From contig JAGHZQ010000052.1 of assembly GCA_017746715.1 (NCBI GenBank), positions 1 through 64,000 of the forward strand: 64,000 bases of DNA. Direction: 5' to 3'. The notes beneath the pieces are model-generated. The model ran no database searches. It saw only the letters and a list, made by a program, of their open reading frames with translations, and was not told where the DNA came from. Each line of letters begins with the position of its first letter. Positions within the stretch are counted from its first letter, which is position 1. The stretch is from Cyanobacteria bacterium SBLK (lineage in GTDB: Bacteria > Cyanobacteriota > Cyanobacteriia > Cyanobacteriales > Spirulinaceae). Below, piece by piece: positions 34,376 through 43,254 of this stretch. The translations under genes and the position numbers were made by a program.

Positions 34376-36031
34376 ATGACCAAGTTTTGGCTAGCCACCA
34401 AATCTACAACAGCAACCCTTTGCCTGCTAGGGATCGGAGCCAACGCAGCCCTTGGAATAGAGGCTCTTCTCGAAAGCGATCTACATGACTTGGATGAATG
34501 CGAAAATTTCGATACATTGGCTCTAGATTCGCTATTCTCCGATGCAGACTCCCTCAACTGCGATGCTTCGATGTTGGAAGAGGCAGAAACATTCGAGAGT
34601 AACGATCCTGTTGCATTTGAAGAATTTGCCGATCCTTCTTGGCAAGAGGAAAATCCCCCCTTGGAGACTGTCGAACTTTTACCGATAGAAACTGAGGCAG
34701 AATGGGATGATGTTCCCGATGCCGCCGCCGAAAATTGGGACGCTCCCGAATCTACAGAAGTCGTGGTAACGGAAAAGGAAATCGTTCCCGATCTATCCTC
34801 AGAAGAATGGGATGTCCCCGCACAAACCGAAGCCGTTGAAACGGAATGGGATGACGTTCCCGACGCAGCCGCCGAAAATTGGGACGCTCCCGCAACAATG
34901 GCGGCAACCGAAACCGAATGGGATACTCTTCCCGATACATCCCTAGAAGAATGGGAGACTCCCGCACAAACCGAAGTTGTTGAAACGGAATGGGATGATG
35001 TTCCCGACGCAGCTGCAGAAAATTGGGACGCTCCCGCAACGACAATCGCTCAGAATCGAATCGAGTGGGATAACGTTCGGGATCTGTCGGAAACCGAGGC
35101 AGTTCAACCCGCGATCGCCACCGTCAAGCACGGGGAGAAACTCGAAGACGATCCCCAATTCCAAGCCGTGCTCGAGCCGGAAGCCGTCAAAGAAGAAGTC
35201 GCCAAACTCGCTCCAGAGGATTTAATTCGCGACGATCGCCAAATTAGCGAATTGATCGCCCCTACCCCCGAACAACAACGGGCGAAAACGACGGGTTTGT
35301 CTCCAAAAGAAGTCATTTCCACGGCTGAGGATAATTCTTTACCCGAGATTGTCACTGATGAATCTGTGACTCGCACGCCTCTCCTCGATCGCCTTGATGC
35401 GGATCTGCGTCGCCTGCGAAATCAAGCGGAAATTGTCACTTCTCAATCTCTAAACGGGCCGACATTTGCGCCGCAACCCATCGCTTTCGAGACGCATACT
35501 CTCGATTTTAATCATGATGCTCTCGGTACAGTTGCCTGGCAACAATCGGAATGGTGGAGAGAGGGTCAATTGGCGGGTCAATTTAACCTTGATGATGAAT
35601 TGTCTTTGGAGAACGAGCTCGATATCGAGGCGATCGCCTATTCGATCGATCCTCAATTGTTCAAGCGAGATTTGAGCGAGTTGGGCTTAGATATCTTCGA
35701 TACGAAACTGTTTGCTGGAGATGCAATCGCGTCTCTGTTCTTAGCCAATCGTTCTTTCGAAAGTTTTTCCTTAGAGATGGATTTCGATTCTGTCTTGACA
35801 GGTTGGGAAAATCCCCTCGCAGATGCCGATCTAATGGCACTGACAGGCAATTCCACGAGTTTTGCTGGAGAAATCCCGGATTTGAGCGAGCAGGGAGAAG
35901 ATATCTTTGCGATCGAATCCGAGTTTGAAGCACTACCCGATTTGAATTTTGGCAATCATCCCTTTGAATTTGGATTCCAACGGGATTTTTTGCGAGCTTC
36001 TTTGTCCTCCCCGAGCAAAAAATCTATCTAG
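34376..36031 (+). CDS. Acidic exported protein with Trp/Asp/Pro repeats
   Basis: A 551-residue, very acidic protein with a possible signal peptide (FWLATKSTTATLCLLGIGAN). Residues about 105-225 hold tandem repeats: E(T)EWDDVPDAAAENWDAP occurs three times, alternating with related LSSEEWDVPAQTEAVE and TSLEEWETPAQTEVVE units. The C-terminal 200 residues have L-rich segments (LSELGLDIFDTKLFAGDAIA). I do not recognise a domain. The repeats could bind cations or a partner. It stands alone, followed by a palindromic repeat. Confidence 0.7.
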   Translation: MTKFWLATKSTTATLCLLGIGANAALGIEALLESDLHDLDECENFDTLALDSLFSDADSLNCDASMLEEAETFESNDPVAFEEFADPSWQEENPPLETVELLPIETEAEWDDVPDAAAENWDAPESTEVVVTEKEIVPDLSSEEWDVPAQTEAVETEWDDVPDAAAENWDAPATMAATETEWDTLPDTSLEEWETPAQTEVVETEWDDVPDAAAENWDAPATTIAQNRIEWDNVRDLSETEAVQPAIATVKHGEKLEDDPQFQAVLEPEAVKEEVAKLAPEDLIRDDRQISELIAPTPEQQRAKTTGLSPKEVISTAEDNSLPEIVTDESVTRTPLLDRLDADLRRLRNQAEIVTSQSLNGPTFAPQPIAFETHTLDFNHDALGTVAWQQSEWWREGQLAGQFNLDDELSLENELDIEAIAYSIDPQLFKRDLSELGLDIFDTKLFAGDAIASLFLANRSFESFSLEMDFDSVLTGWENPLADADLMALTGNSTSFAGEIPDLSEQGEDIFAIESEFEALPDLNFGNHPFEFGFQRDFLRASLSSPSKKSI

Positions 36032-36057
36032 TTGCAGGTTTTTTCATGCCCAATCTG

Positions 36058-36085
36058 GTAGGGACGTAGCATGCTACGTCCCTAC
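36058..36085. repeat. Dispersed palindrome, GTAGGGACGTAG family
   Basis: GTAGGGACGTAGCA with TGCTACGTCCCTAC, a perfect 28-nt inverted repeat; same as 20721-20748 apart from one base. Confidence 0.9.
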
Positions 36086-36208
36086 CTATTTTTTTGCCGT
36101 AAAATGTAAAGAAATGTTAAAGATCGACGATATTTCTAGAAAAAGGGGTGACACCCCCCACCCCAAACTGTTACATTAATTCTTGTAGATGCACCCTGAT
36201 GATTGGGG

Positions 36209-36241
36209 GAGTCGCCAAGACGGTGGCTCTCTTTTTTTTTA
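36209..36241 (+). terminator. Terminator, possibly of a small RNA
   Basis: GAGTCGCC-AAGAC-GGTGGCTC (two G-U pairs) followed by TCTTTTTTTTTT. It is 178 nt after the preceding gene and beyond a palindrome; a weak promoter (TTGCCG, 17 nt, TTAAAG at 36092) and GGGGTG/CACCCC hairpin precede it, so a short RNA of about 110 nt is possible. Confidence 0.6.
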
Positions 36242-36297
36242 GTTGTTTTTGAACGAAAAATAAACTAGGGTAAAAATTGTCCGTTTTGCCAAAGATT

Positions 36298-37635
36298 ATG
36301 AGCGATCGCCCAAAAATCATCGTTCTCGACGACGACCCCACCGGCTCCCAAACCGTTCACAGTTGCTTATTATTAATGCGTTGGGATGTAGAAACCCTGC
36401 GTTTGGGACTTGCCGACGAAACACCAATTTTCTTTATTTTGAGCAATACTCGCGCTTTAACCCCAGAACGAGCCGCAGAAGTCACGCGAGAAGTAACCCG
36501 CAATCTGAAAATTGCCATTGAAGCTGAAGGAATTAAAGATTTTCTCGTAGTGAGTCGTTCCGATTCGACCCTGCGCGGTCATTATCCCGTAGAAACCGAT
36601 GTCATTGCCGAAGAATTAGGACCGTTTGACGCGCATTTCTTAACCCCCGCTTTTTTTGAAGGGGGACGAATCACCCGCAACAATACCCATTATTTATTAA
36701 TTGATGGCGTTGAAACTCCCGTTCACGAAACCGAATTTGCTCGAGATTCCGTATTTGGATACAGCTATAGTTATTTACCGGATTATGTAGAAGAAAAAAC
36801 CAAAGGGAGAATTGAGAGTAAAACCGTCGAATGTTTTGACCTCGCCGAAATTCGCAAGGGAACGAGCGATCGCCTCATGGCATTAAAAGATAATGTTTGT
36901 TGTGCCGTCGACGGGGAAAAACAGGCCGATTTAGATCGCTTTGCCGAGGATATTTTAGCAACGGCGGCGGTAGGGAAACGCTTCCTATTTCGTAGTGCGG
37001 CGAGTTTGCTGACCTCTTTGGCACAACTGGGTCCGCAACCGGTGCAAGCGGAAAACATGGCAGAATACGAGCGATCGCCAAAACCGGGGGTTATTTTAGT
37101 GGGATCCCACGTCCAAAAAACCACGCGACAACTCGAGCGATTATTAGAAGAGTCGGGAATTACCGGAATTGAAGTCGATGTTACGCGCTTGCGAGATAAT
37201 CCCGCCACCAAAATGGAATTGCGATCGGAAATCTTAGAGAAAGTTAACGTCGCTTACAATTCGGGACAAATCCCAACCATTTACACGAGTCGAGAAGAGT
37301 TACAATTTGATGACATTCAACAGCGTTTGGATTTTGGGAAAACGGTGTCGGGATTATTAATGGATATCGTCAAAGGCCTGCCCTCGGAAATTAGTTTTTT
37401 AATTAGTAAAGGTGGCATTACTTCCAACGATGTGTTGAGTGCCGGGTTAGAATTGCGATCGGCGCGATTATTGGGGCAGATTTTACCGGGATGTTCGATG
37501 GTCATCACTCCCGACAATCATTCGCAATTTCCCAAACTTCCTGTTGTCCTCTTTCCCGGTAACGTTGGAGACGATCGCGGACTCGCCACCGTCTACCAAC
37601 GCCTTAAGAATGAAGAATTAAGAATTAAGAATTAA
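36298..37635 (+). CDS. Four-carbon acid sugar kinase family protein (DUF1537)
   Basis: A 445-residue member of the family that phosphorylates erythronate- or threonate-type sugar acids. The N-terminal domain has IIVLDDDPTGSQTVHS and SRSDSTLRGHYPVE; the C-terminal nucleotide domain has FLISKGGITSNDVLSAGL and VLFPGNVGDDRGLATV. ATG 36298 is preferred to a TTG 21 bases earlier. The last residues (LKNEELRIKN) come from a GAATTAAGAATTAAG microrepeat that has extended the frame. The physiological substrate in cyanobacteria is not known. Confidence 0.85.
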   Translation: MSDRPKIIVLDDDPTGSQTVHSCLLLMRWDVETLRLGLADETPIFFILSNTRALTPERAAEVTREVTRNLKIAIEAEGIKDFLVVSRSDSTLRGHYPVETDVIAEELGPFDAHFLTPAFFEGGRITRNNTHYLLIDGVETPVHETEFARDSVFGYSYSYLPDYVEEKTKGRIESKTVECFDLAEIRKGTSDRLMALKDNVCCAVDGEKQADLDRFAEDILATAAVGKRFLFRSAASLLTSLAQLGPQPVQAENMAEYERSPKPGVILVGSHVQKTTRQLERLLEESGITGIEVDVTRLRDNPATKMELRSEILEKVNVAYNSGQIPTIYTSREELQFDDIQQRLDFGKTVSGLLMDIVKGLPSEISFLISKGGITSNDVLSAGLELRSARLLGQILPGCSMVITPDNHSQFPKLPVVLFPGNVGDDRGLATVYQRLKNEELRIKN

Positions 37636-37670
37636 GAAGGAATTGCTCCAAGGTCTTGACTCTTTACTGG

Positions 37671-38666
37671 TTACTCTTTACTCTCTCTCACTGACTCGAT
37701 CAAAGAGCGTACCTCCCGAGTCCCCTCAGATGCCTCGAAAGTGACGGGAAATTTGCCTTTGGCGATCATTCTGAGTCCCAAGGGTGCTAAGCTCATTAAG
37801 CCCTGTAAATCGCGAAAATAATTACCGACGACTTGAATGCCAAATTTGCGCTCGTCGATCCAGCCTCCCGCTTTCACCAGATCGACTAAAACTTTGCGAT
37901 GGCGAATGGAACGACTAACACTGCGGGCATTTTTCGCCAAAATTTCCTGCTTGAGCTCCCCGATGCGATCCATCGGATTGACATCCATGGGACAGACTTC
38001 ATTGCACATATAACAGCGCGTACAGCCCCAAACCCCTTGGATTCCCTGCTTGTACTCGTCCAAACGCTCCGCCGTCTCATTGTCCCGAGAATCCATGACC
38101 ATGCGTTGTGCCTTCGCTAAAGCATGGGGACCGACAAAATCCGGATTGACTTCTCGCGCATTGCAGTCGGAATAACAGGCACCACATAAAATGCAATTGC
38201 CCGAGGCTTCCAAACGCGATCGCTCCTCCGGACTTTGTAAGAATTCTCGTTCGGGAATGTTGCGCCCTCGAGTGCTGATATAAGGGTCGATCGTTTCTAA
38301 ATTATCCCAAAAACTTTTCATTTCCGTCACGAGATCTTTGATAACTGGAAAATTTCCCAAGGGAGCGATCGTAATTTCGGGTATATTTTCGGAATCAACT
38401 TGGGAATTTCCCTTACCAAAGCGAGCAATTTCGCCACCTACATTTTCCTTGCAAGCCAAAGCCGAACGACTGTTAATTCGCATGGCACAACTGCCGCAAA
38501 TCGTGTTTCGACAGTTCTTGCGAAATGCGAGAGTTCCATCTATCTCCCATTTAATACGATTAAGGCATTCTAAAATCGTATTACCTCCTTCAACCGCCAG
38601 CGTATACTTTTGGAATTTCGGGAGAGTGTTGGGTTGCTGTCTGAGAATCTTAAAAGTAACTTCCAT
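37671..38666 (-). CDS. sdhB: Succinate dehydrogenase/fumarate reductase iron-sulfur subunit
   Basis: A 331-residue electron-transfer subunit linking the flavoprotein to quinone in the membrane. The N-terminal ferredoxin domain binds [2Fe-2S] through CRNTICGSCAMRIN and the later ALAC. The C-terminal domain has CILCGACYSDCN and CTRCYMCNEVCPMDV for the [4Fe-4S] and [3Fe-4S] clusters. It stands alone, as is common in cyanobacteria where sdhA and sdhB are not clustered. A 617-bp gene-free region follows on the right. Confidence 0.95.
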   Translation of the reverse strand: MEVTFKILRQQPNTLPKFQKYTLAVEGGNTILECLNRIKWEIDGTLAFRKNCRNTICGSCAMRINSRSALACKENVGGEIARFGKGNSQVDSENIPEITIAPLGNFPVIKDLVTEMKSFWDNLETIDPYISTRGRNIPEREFLQSPEERSRLEASGNCILCGACYSDCNAREVNPDFVGPHALAKAQRMVMDSRDNETAERLDEYKQGIQGVWGCTRCYMCNEVCPMDVNPMDRIGELKQEILAKNARSVSRSIRHRKVLVDLVKAGGWIDERKFGIQVVGNYFRDLQGLMSLAPLGLRMIAKGKFPVTFEASEGTREVRSLIESVRESKE

Positions 38667-38890
38667 ATCGACAAAAAATTAAAGTTTTTCCGGTGCGATC
38701 GCGCTTCGGGTTCGAGTCGAGGGGCAAGAGAGAAGGGTCTCGATCGGTCGGTTATAATTTTTCGGTCATCGTGCTAACAACCTATCCCGCCCGAGGAAAT
38801 TTTCGAGAGCAGATCCCTTTTTTTCCATTGTTGCCAGACCTACGAGCCACCTTCTAGTTTAAAACATTTCCCGCCCCGGCTCCTTTTTTT

Positions 38891-38922
38891 CCAATTGTCT
38901 CTCTTCAAGTGTTGACAATTGG
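38891..38922. promoter_or_regulatory. Perfect inverted repeat in the sdhB-cyabrB gap
   Basis: CCAATTGTC, 14 nt, GACAATTGG. It could be a protein-binding site or weak hairpin. The rest of 38667-39283 shows no gene; a T-rich AT tract near 39160 precedes the cyabrB promoter. Confidence 0.4.
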
Positions 38923-39179
38923 CTGTTGGCGTTTTTTCTTTTCTCTACTAGCTTGGCAAAAAAAATCCCTATTTTGCGGACCGGGGCGATCGCGGTAAAA
39001 TTTCCTACCGAAACTCGCGATAGTCGTTGCTCAAAATCGTCTCAAATCCTTGCCATATCTTGAAAAAAAATATTCCATCCCTCGATCTGTCGCTTCGGAG
39101 CGATCGGCTATTTTTTCGAGATAAGTAAATCCTCCTTCCCTAAATTTTGTAAATTGTTAAAATTATTCAACAAAAAAAC

Positions 39180-39211
39180 TTGACGGCGAGCAGACATTTA
39201 GGGATATATTT
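39180..39211 (+). promoter_or_regulatory. Likely promoter of cyabrB
   Basis: TTGACG at 39180-39185, then TATATT some 19 nt later, about 70 nt before the coding start, downstream of an AT-rich tract. Confidence 0.4.
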
Positions 39212-39283
39212 CTTATATGATGAGATATTAGAAGCGAAACGCTTCAGACAAACCCTGAAATTTCGAGGAGATTTTTTCAGATT

Positions 39284-39706
39284 ATGTCCGAACAACCAAA
39301 TCCATTAACCGGAAAAGCCTTACTGAGTAAAGTTAAAGAGCTATCCCACCTGCCCCGTCGAGAAACAGCAAAACGTTGCGGTTATTACAGTTCGACAAAA
39401 AGCGGCAGCGTGCGGGTCAATTTGACGGACTTTTACGATGCAGTCCTTGCGGCTAAAGGCGTTGCCCTCGATCCAGACAGTGCAAAAGACGGTCGCGGAC
39501 GGGAACCGACTTACAAAGTCAGCGTGCATCAAAACGGTCAAATTGTCATCGGTTCTACCTATACAAAGGCAATGGGATTGAAACCCGGCGATATGTTTGA
39601 AATTAAGCTGGGTTACAAGCACATTCACCTCAAGCAACTCGATGAGACGGCTGAGGATGGCGAGTACGATGATGAGGAAGAAATGGAAGAAGCCGAGGTT
39701 GCCTAA
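39284..39706 (+). CDS. Cyanobacterial AbrB-like regulator (cyAbrB)
   Basis: A 140-residue global regulator of carbon and nitrogen balance in cyanobacteria. The N-terminal part (LTGKALLSKVKELSHLPRRE, CGYYSSTKSGSVRVNLTDFY) is a cyAbrB hallmark, and the AbrB-like DNA-binding strand region is at the C-terminal side (NGQIVIGSTYTKAMGLKPGD, FEIKLGYKHIHLKQL). It ends in an acidic tail of about 20 residues. Whether it is the cyAbrB1 or cyAbrB2 type cannot be settled by eye. Confidence 0.93.
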   Translation: MSEQPNPLTGKALLSKVKELSHLPRRETAKRCGYYSSTKSGSVRVNLTDFYDAVLAAKGVALDPDSAKDGRGREPTYKVSVHQNGQIVIGSTYTKAMGLKPGDMFEIKLGYKHIHLKQLDETAEDGEYDDEEEMEEAEVA

Positions 39707-39881
39707 GACCACGATCGCTTCTATTTTGACATAAAAATCAACTTCTACTGAGGGGGATTTTTCGAGAAATTTTTCTTGACTCTCGGTAGAAGCCAACCCC
39801 CATGAAACTCGCATTATTATCTTTACAACCGGAAATTGAGACCCTTATCGGGTCAAATATTGAAGGTCAAATATTGAGGGA

Positions 39882-40712
39882 ATGGTTCAGGCACTTGTTA
39901 ACGAGCTCGTCCATATAGAAGGATGGAGTTTGACGATCGCCTTTTTTTTAATATGGGCGATCGCTTGGTTGCCCTTTGCTTTGCCTCTGGCATTGCTTCT
40001 CAAATGGCAGCCGAGTCAACCTTTAACCCCAGAGCAAAAACTCCCTCTGCTGGTTTCTCTTTACGCGATCGCTCCCCTTATTCTATGGGGTTTTATTTCT
40101 ATTCGCGGAGACTCTTTTCGCAGTTGCGGTTTAATATTACAGCCTCAATTGTTTATTTCTTTGGGGGCTGGACTGAGCTTGGGAATTTTAGGATTAGCAA
40201 TAGTCTTTACCTTAGAATCTCAATGGGGTTGGCTGCAATGGCATGGGGCAAATTTATCTCGCTTTGGCAAGTTATTAATCCCCATTCTTGCTCTTGCCCT
40301 TTGGATCGCGATTGTAGAGGAAGCAATCTTTCGAGGATTTTTATTTAACGCACTCGCCCGAGAGGGTGGATTATGGGGGGGAGTGATATTTTCCAGCCTT
40401 ATTTTTGCCGTCTCCCACCTGTTATGGGAAACAAAAGATACTCTGCCTCAATTACCCGGATTGGGGATAATGGGAGGCATTCTACTATTGGCTAGATGGG
40501 CGGACGATGGGAGCTTGGGATTGGCTTGGGGACTCCATGCTGGATGGATTTGGGGATTAACGAGTTTGGATTCTGCCGCTTTAATGTCCTATTCTCATAA
40601 TGCCCCGAATTGGTTTATCGGCATCCAACAAAAACCCCTCGCTGGTTTGGCAGGAATTGCTTGTTTGCTCCTAACGGGTTTGGGATTATCGATTTTAGCG
40701 CGAATCTTTTAA
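39882..40712 (+). CDS. CPBP-family intramembrane protease
   Basis: A 276-residue polytopic membrane protein with about seven hydrophobic helices. The CPBP (Abi/Rce1) motifs are present: EEAIFRGFLFNALA (about residue 147) holds the catalytic glutamates, and SLIFAVSHLLWE the following histidine. Family members cleave membrane substrates or act as chaperone-like proteins. It follows cyabrB by 176 nt on the same strand. Confidence 0.85.
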   Translation: MVQALVNELVHIEGWSLTIAFFLIWAIAWLPFALPLALLLKWQPSQPLTPEQKLPLLVSLYAIAPLILWGFISIRGDSFRSCGLILQPQLFISLGAGLSLGILGLAIVFTLESQWGWLQWHGANLSRFGKLLIPILALALWIAIVEEAIFRGFLFNALAREGGLWGGVIFSSLIFAVSHLLWETKDTLPQLPGLGIMGGILLLARWADDGSLGLAWGLHAGWIWGLTSLDSAALMSYSHNAPNWFIGIQQKPLAGLAGIACLLLTGLGLSILARIF

Positions 40713-40725
40713 TCTAAATAATTTA

Positions 40726-40798
40726 TGGAGGATAGGGAGCTCGAATCCCTGACCTCTGCGGTGCGATCGCAGCACTCTACCAACTGAGCTAATCCCCC
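40726..40798 (-). tRNA. tRNA-Ala (CGC)
   Basis: On the minus strand the 73-nt cloverleaf has acceptor GGGGGAT/ATCCTCC with the alanine identity pair G3-U70, D-arm with AGCTCAGTTGGTAGAG, anticodon stem CTGCG/CGCAG around ATCGCAC (anticodon CGC, codon GCG) and T-arm GGGATTCGAGCTCCC-like. The CCA end is not encoded. Confidence 0.95.
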
Positions 40799-40809
40799 CT
40801 ACCGATCGA

Positions 40810-41529
40810 TTATTGTAACACGGTTTCTTTCCCTAGGGCGAAGAATTGTTGCAATCGTTCCAACTCAATTTCCGCAAAAGAATCTACCGTCCAATTGGCT
40901 TGGCGTTGAATCATGTGAAAGGGATAGCTGTGAGCAAGACCGATCGCTTGAATTTTCGCTTGTTTTGCCGCTTCGATCCCAGCGGGAGAATCCTCAATAG
41001 CCAGACAATTTTCCGGTTGCACTTGCAAGTGGGAAAATTGGCGATTGATGCGCTCGATAGCAAGGAGATAACCGTAAGGGTCGGGCTTACTCGTATTGAT
41101 TTCATCTCCCGTCACGAAAATACTAAAATACTCTTGCATTCCCGTTCGCTGCAAAACAAAATTGACATCCGATCGCAGAGCACCCGTCACGATTCCCATG
41201 AGAATATCGGCTTCTTGGAGTTGTTGCAGAAAAGCGATCGCCCCGGGATAAATGGGCAAAGTTTCTAATGTCGCCAGCTTTTGTTGATACGCCGAAGATT
41301 TTTTGCGAATGAGTGCTTTGAGATAGGTCTCGGAAACCACTCGTCCCCGACGAGAAAGAATTTCTCTCAAACCGATGCGATCGCTCCTCCCCAAACAAAC
41401 CTCGCGATATTCACCCGAAACCGGGCGCAGATTCTCTTCCACCATCATTTGATAGACGAGCTTTTTATGCAGGCGCTCGTCATTAATAATCGTGCCATTA
41501 AAATCAAATAAAATCGCTTTGAGGCTCAT
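40810..41529 (-). CDS. HAD-family hydrolase, beta-phosphoglucomutase-like
   Basis: A 239-residue haloacid dehalogenase-type phosphatase. Motif I is LFDFNGTIIND: the nucleophile Asp is there but the second Asp of DxD is Asn, which I recall in related cyanobacterial proteins. Motif II is in MGIVTGALRSD, motif III the lysine of NTSKPDPYGY and motif IV AIEDSPAGIEAA. The start MSLKAIL at 41529 excludes an N-terminal extension produced by overlap with the methyltransferase gene end. Substrate is unknown. It is 22 nt after the methyltransferase gene, probably one operon. Confidence 0.8.
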   Translation of the reverse strand: MSLKAILFDFNGTIINDERLHKKLVYQMMVEENLRPVSGEYREVCLGRSDRIGLREILSRRGRVVSETYLKALIRKKSSAYQQKLATLETLPIYPGAIAFLQQLQEADILMGIVTGALRSDVNFVLQRTGMQEYFSIFVTGDEINTSKPDPYGYLLAIERINRQFSHLQVQPENCLAIEDSPAGIEAAKQAKIQAIGLAHSYPFHMIQRQANWTVDSFAEIELERLQQFFALGKETVLQ

Positions 41530-41551
41530 TTTGAATTGATAATTTTGAATT

Positions 41552-42361
41552 TTAAATTGATTTGACTGGTTTATTCGCTCTCGTGACTTGGTTGGCCCAC
41601 CAAACATCTTGGCTTTGTACGGCTGCAAATCCTGCCGCTCCTAAATCTGCTTCGATTGTATTAGCAAGATAATCTTGAAGATAAGGCTCTTCAAAAATGT
41701 TACTGACCCACTCTACATGACGCAGATTTTTTTGATTGCCGTCGGAAACAATAATTTGCCCCCCCTCGGATAACAGGCGAAAACATTCCCGTAAAATTGC
41801 TCGAGTGATTTCGGGGGGAGTTTCGTGGAATAACAAAGCCACCATGATTAAATCAAACGAGCGATCGCGTAATGGCGTAGCTTCTGCTTTACCATGTTGC
41901 CAGTGGATATCCAAACCCGCTTGTTGCGATTTGTAGTCAGCGATCGCCAGCATATAAGGGGATAAATCCAATCCCGTTACCTTCGCTTCAGGAAATGCCC
42001 GTTTTAAGTGCAATGCCATCGATCCCGTACCGCATCCCAAATCGAGAATGCTCTCGGGTTGTCCTGCGATCGCTGCGATCGCTGCTTCTCTAATCCAATC
42101 CTCGTTGGGAGGAAGAGCATATCGAGTTATCGGATCGTAGGTCGTCGCTGCGACTTTGTTTAAATACCCCCCTTCGATACCGTGAAAATTCTGCAATTGG
42201 TAATACTCGGGGTAAATAAAATGGGGAGTTGTGAGGCGATCGCATTCTTTTTCCCAATCAATCTGCTTGTCTGCTTGTTGGATTGCCTCGCGATCGAGCA
42301 AGACTCCGAAAATCGGCTCGAGAAATCGCTTCCAAAGGGTATCTTGACGAACTGCTGTCAT
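41552..42361 (-). CDS. Class I SAM-dependent methyltransferase
   Basis: A 269-residue enzyme. ESILDLGCGTGSMAL (about residue 103) is the AdoMet-binding glycine loop, VTGLDLSPYMLAIA motif II and FDLIMVALLFHE motif III. An N-terminal 95-residue extension (YPEYYQLQNFHGIEGGYLN) resembles cyanobacterial proteins of this type. The methyl acceptor is unknown. It precedes the HAD gene. Confidence 0.85.
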   Translation of the reverse strand: MTAVRQDTLWKRFLEPIFGVLLDREAIQQADKQIDWEKECDRLTTPHFIYPEYYQLQNFHGIEGGYLNKVAATTYDPITRYALPPNEDWIREAAIAAIAGQPESILDLGCGTGSMALHLKRAFPEAKVTGLDLSPYMLAIADYKSQQAGLDIHWQHGKAEATPLRDRSFDLIMVALLFHETPPEITRAILRECFRLLSEGGQIIVSDGNQKNLRHVEWVSNIFEEPYLQDYLANTIEADLGAAGFAAVQSQDVWWANQVTRANKPVKSI

Positions 42362-42519
42362 AAGTTGAAAGCCTTGGCGATAGAGAATTGGGAAAATTGT
42401 AACAAAATTTTACGTTCTTAATGGTTTTCCATTTTGACCCGCGAGCATTTTGATTTAACTCCCATAACGGTCTACACTATTAATTTGCAATTTGCGTTAT
42501 CTGTGAGTCTCGTTAAACC

Positions 42520-43254
42520 GTGGGAAAAATACTGATTGCTGGAAACTGGAAAATGCACAAAACTCAGTCGGAGTCCCGAGAGTTTTTGCAAGCCTTTATG
42601 CCTGAAACCACTAATACCGATGAAGATAGAGGAATTGTTCTCTGTCCGACTTTTACCTCTTTGGGGGTAATGTCCAAAACCCTGCATGGCAGTCGCGTGC
42701 GTTTGGGGGCACAAAATATTCATTGGGAAGATTCGGGAGCCTATACGGGAGAAGTATCTGGGGCAATGCTGGCAGAGTTGGGAGTGAGTTATGTTATTGT
42801 CGGTCACAGCGAACGCCGTCAATATTTTGGCGAAACGAACGAAACCGTTAATTTACGCCTGAAAGCGGCTCAACGCCACGATCTCACGCCGATTCTTTGC
42901 GTTGGCGAAACCAAGGCACAACGGCAGGCAAAAGAAACGGAAACGATTATTAAAGAGCAGTTACAGCAGGGGTTGGTCGGTGTGGATCAAAAGAATTTGG
43001 TCATTGCCTACGAGCCGATTTGGGCGATCGGTACTGGAGATACTTGCGATGCGAAAGAAGCTAACCGCGTTATTGGTATCATTCGCTCTGAATTAACCAA
43101 TCCCGATGTTTCCATTCAATACGGCGGTTCTGTCAAACCCGGTAATGTTGATGAAATTATGGCACAACCGGAAATTGATGGGGCATTGGTTGGCGGTGCG
43201 AGTTTGGAGGCACAAAGTTTTGCTCGCCTCGTAAATTATAAAAAGATTGGGTAA
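42520..43254 (+). CDS. tpiA: Triosephosphate isomerase
   Basis: Interconverts dihydroxyacetone phosphate and glyceraldehyde 3-phosphate in glycolysis and the Calvin cycle. The 244-residue TIM barrel has ILIAGNWKMHKTQ (Asn/Lys), VIVGHSERRQYFGE (catalytic His), AYEPIWAIGTG (catalytic Glu) and YGGSVKPGN (phosphate loop). It begins with GTG. The stop overlaps the folP start (TAATG). Confidence 0.97.
   Translation: MGKILIAGNWKMHKTQSESREFLQAFMPETTNTDEDRGIVLCPTFTSLGVMSKTLHGSRVRLGAQNIHWEDSGAYTGEVSGAMLAELGVSYVIVGHSERRQYFGETNETVNLRLKAAQRHDLTPILCVGETKAQRQAKETETIIKEQLQQGLVGVDQKNLVIAYEPIWAIGTGDTCDAKEANRVIGIIRSELTNPDVSIQYGGSVKPGNVDEIMAQPEIDGALVGGASLEAQSFARLVNYKKIG

Noticed and set aside
37605..37635. GAATTAAGAATTAAG runs (also near 34330 and 41530) as a CRISPR-like array
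   Set aside because: They are short AT-rich microrepeats with no unique spacers and no cas genes.
39802..39918. A 38-codon ORF (MKLALLSLQPEIE) before the CPBP gene
   Set aside because: It overlaps the CPBP start in another frame and lacks support; it could be a small remnant.
40810..41628. Longer HAD protein starting at 41628
   Set aside because: The extra 33 residues come from the methyltransferase gene end and AT-rich repeats and lack HAD homology.
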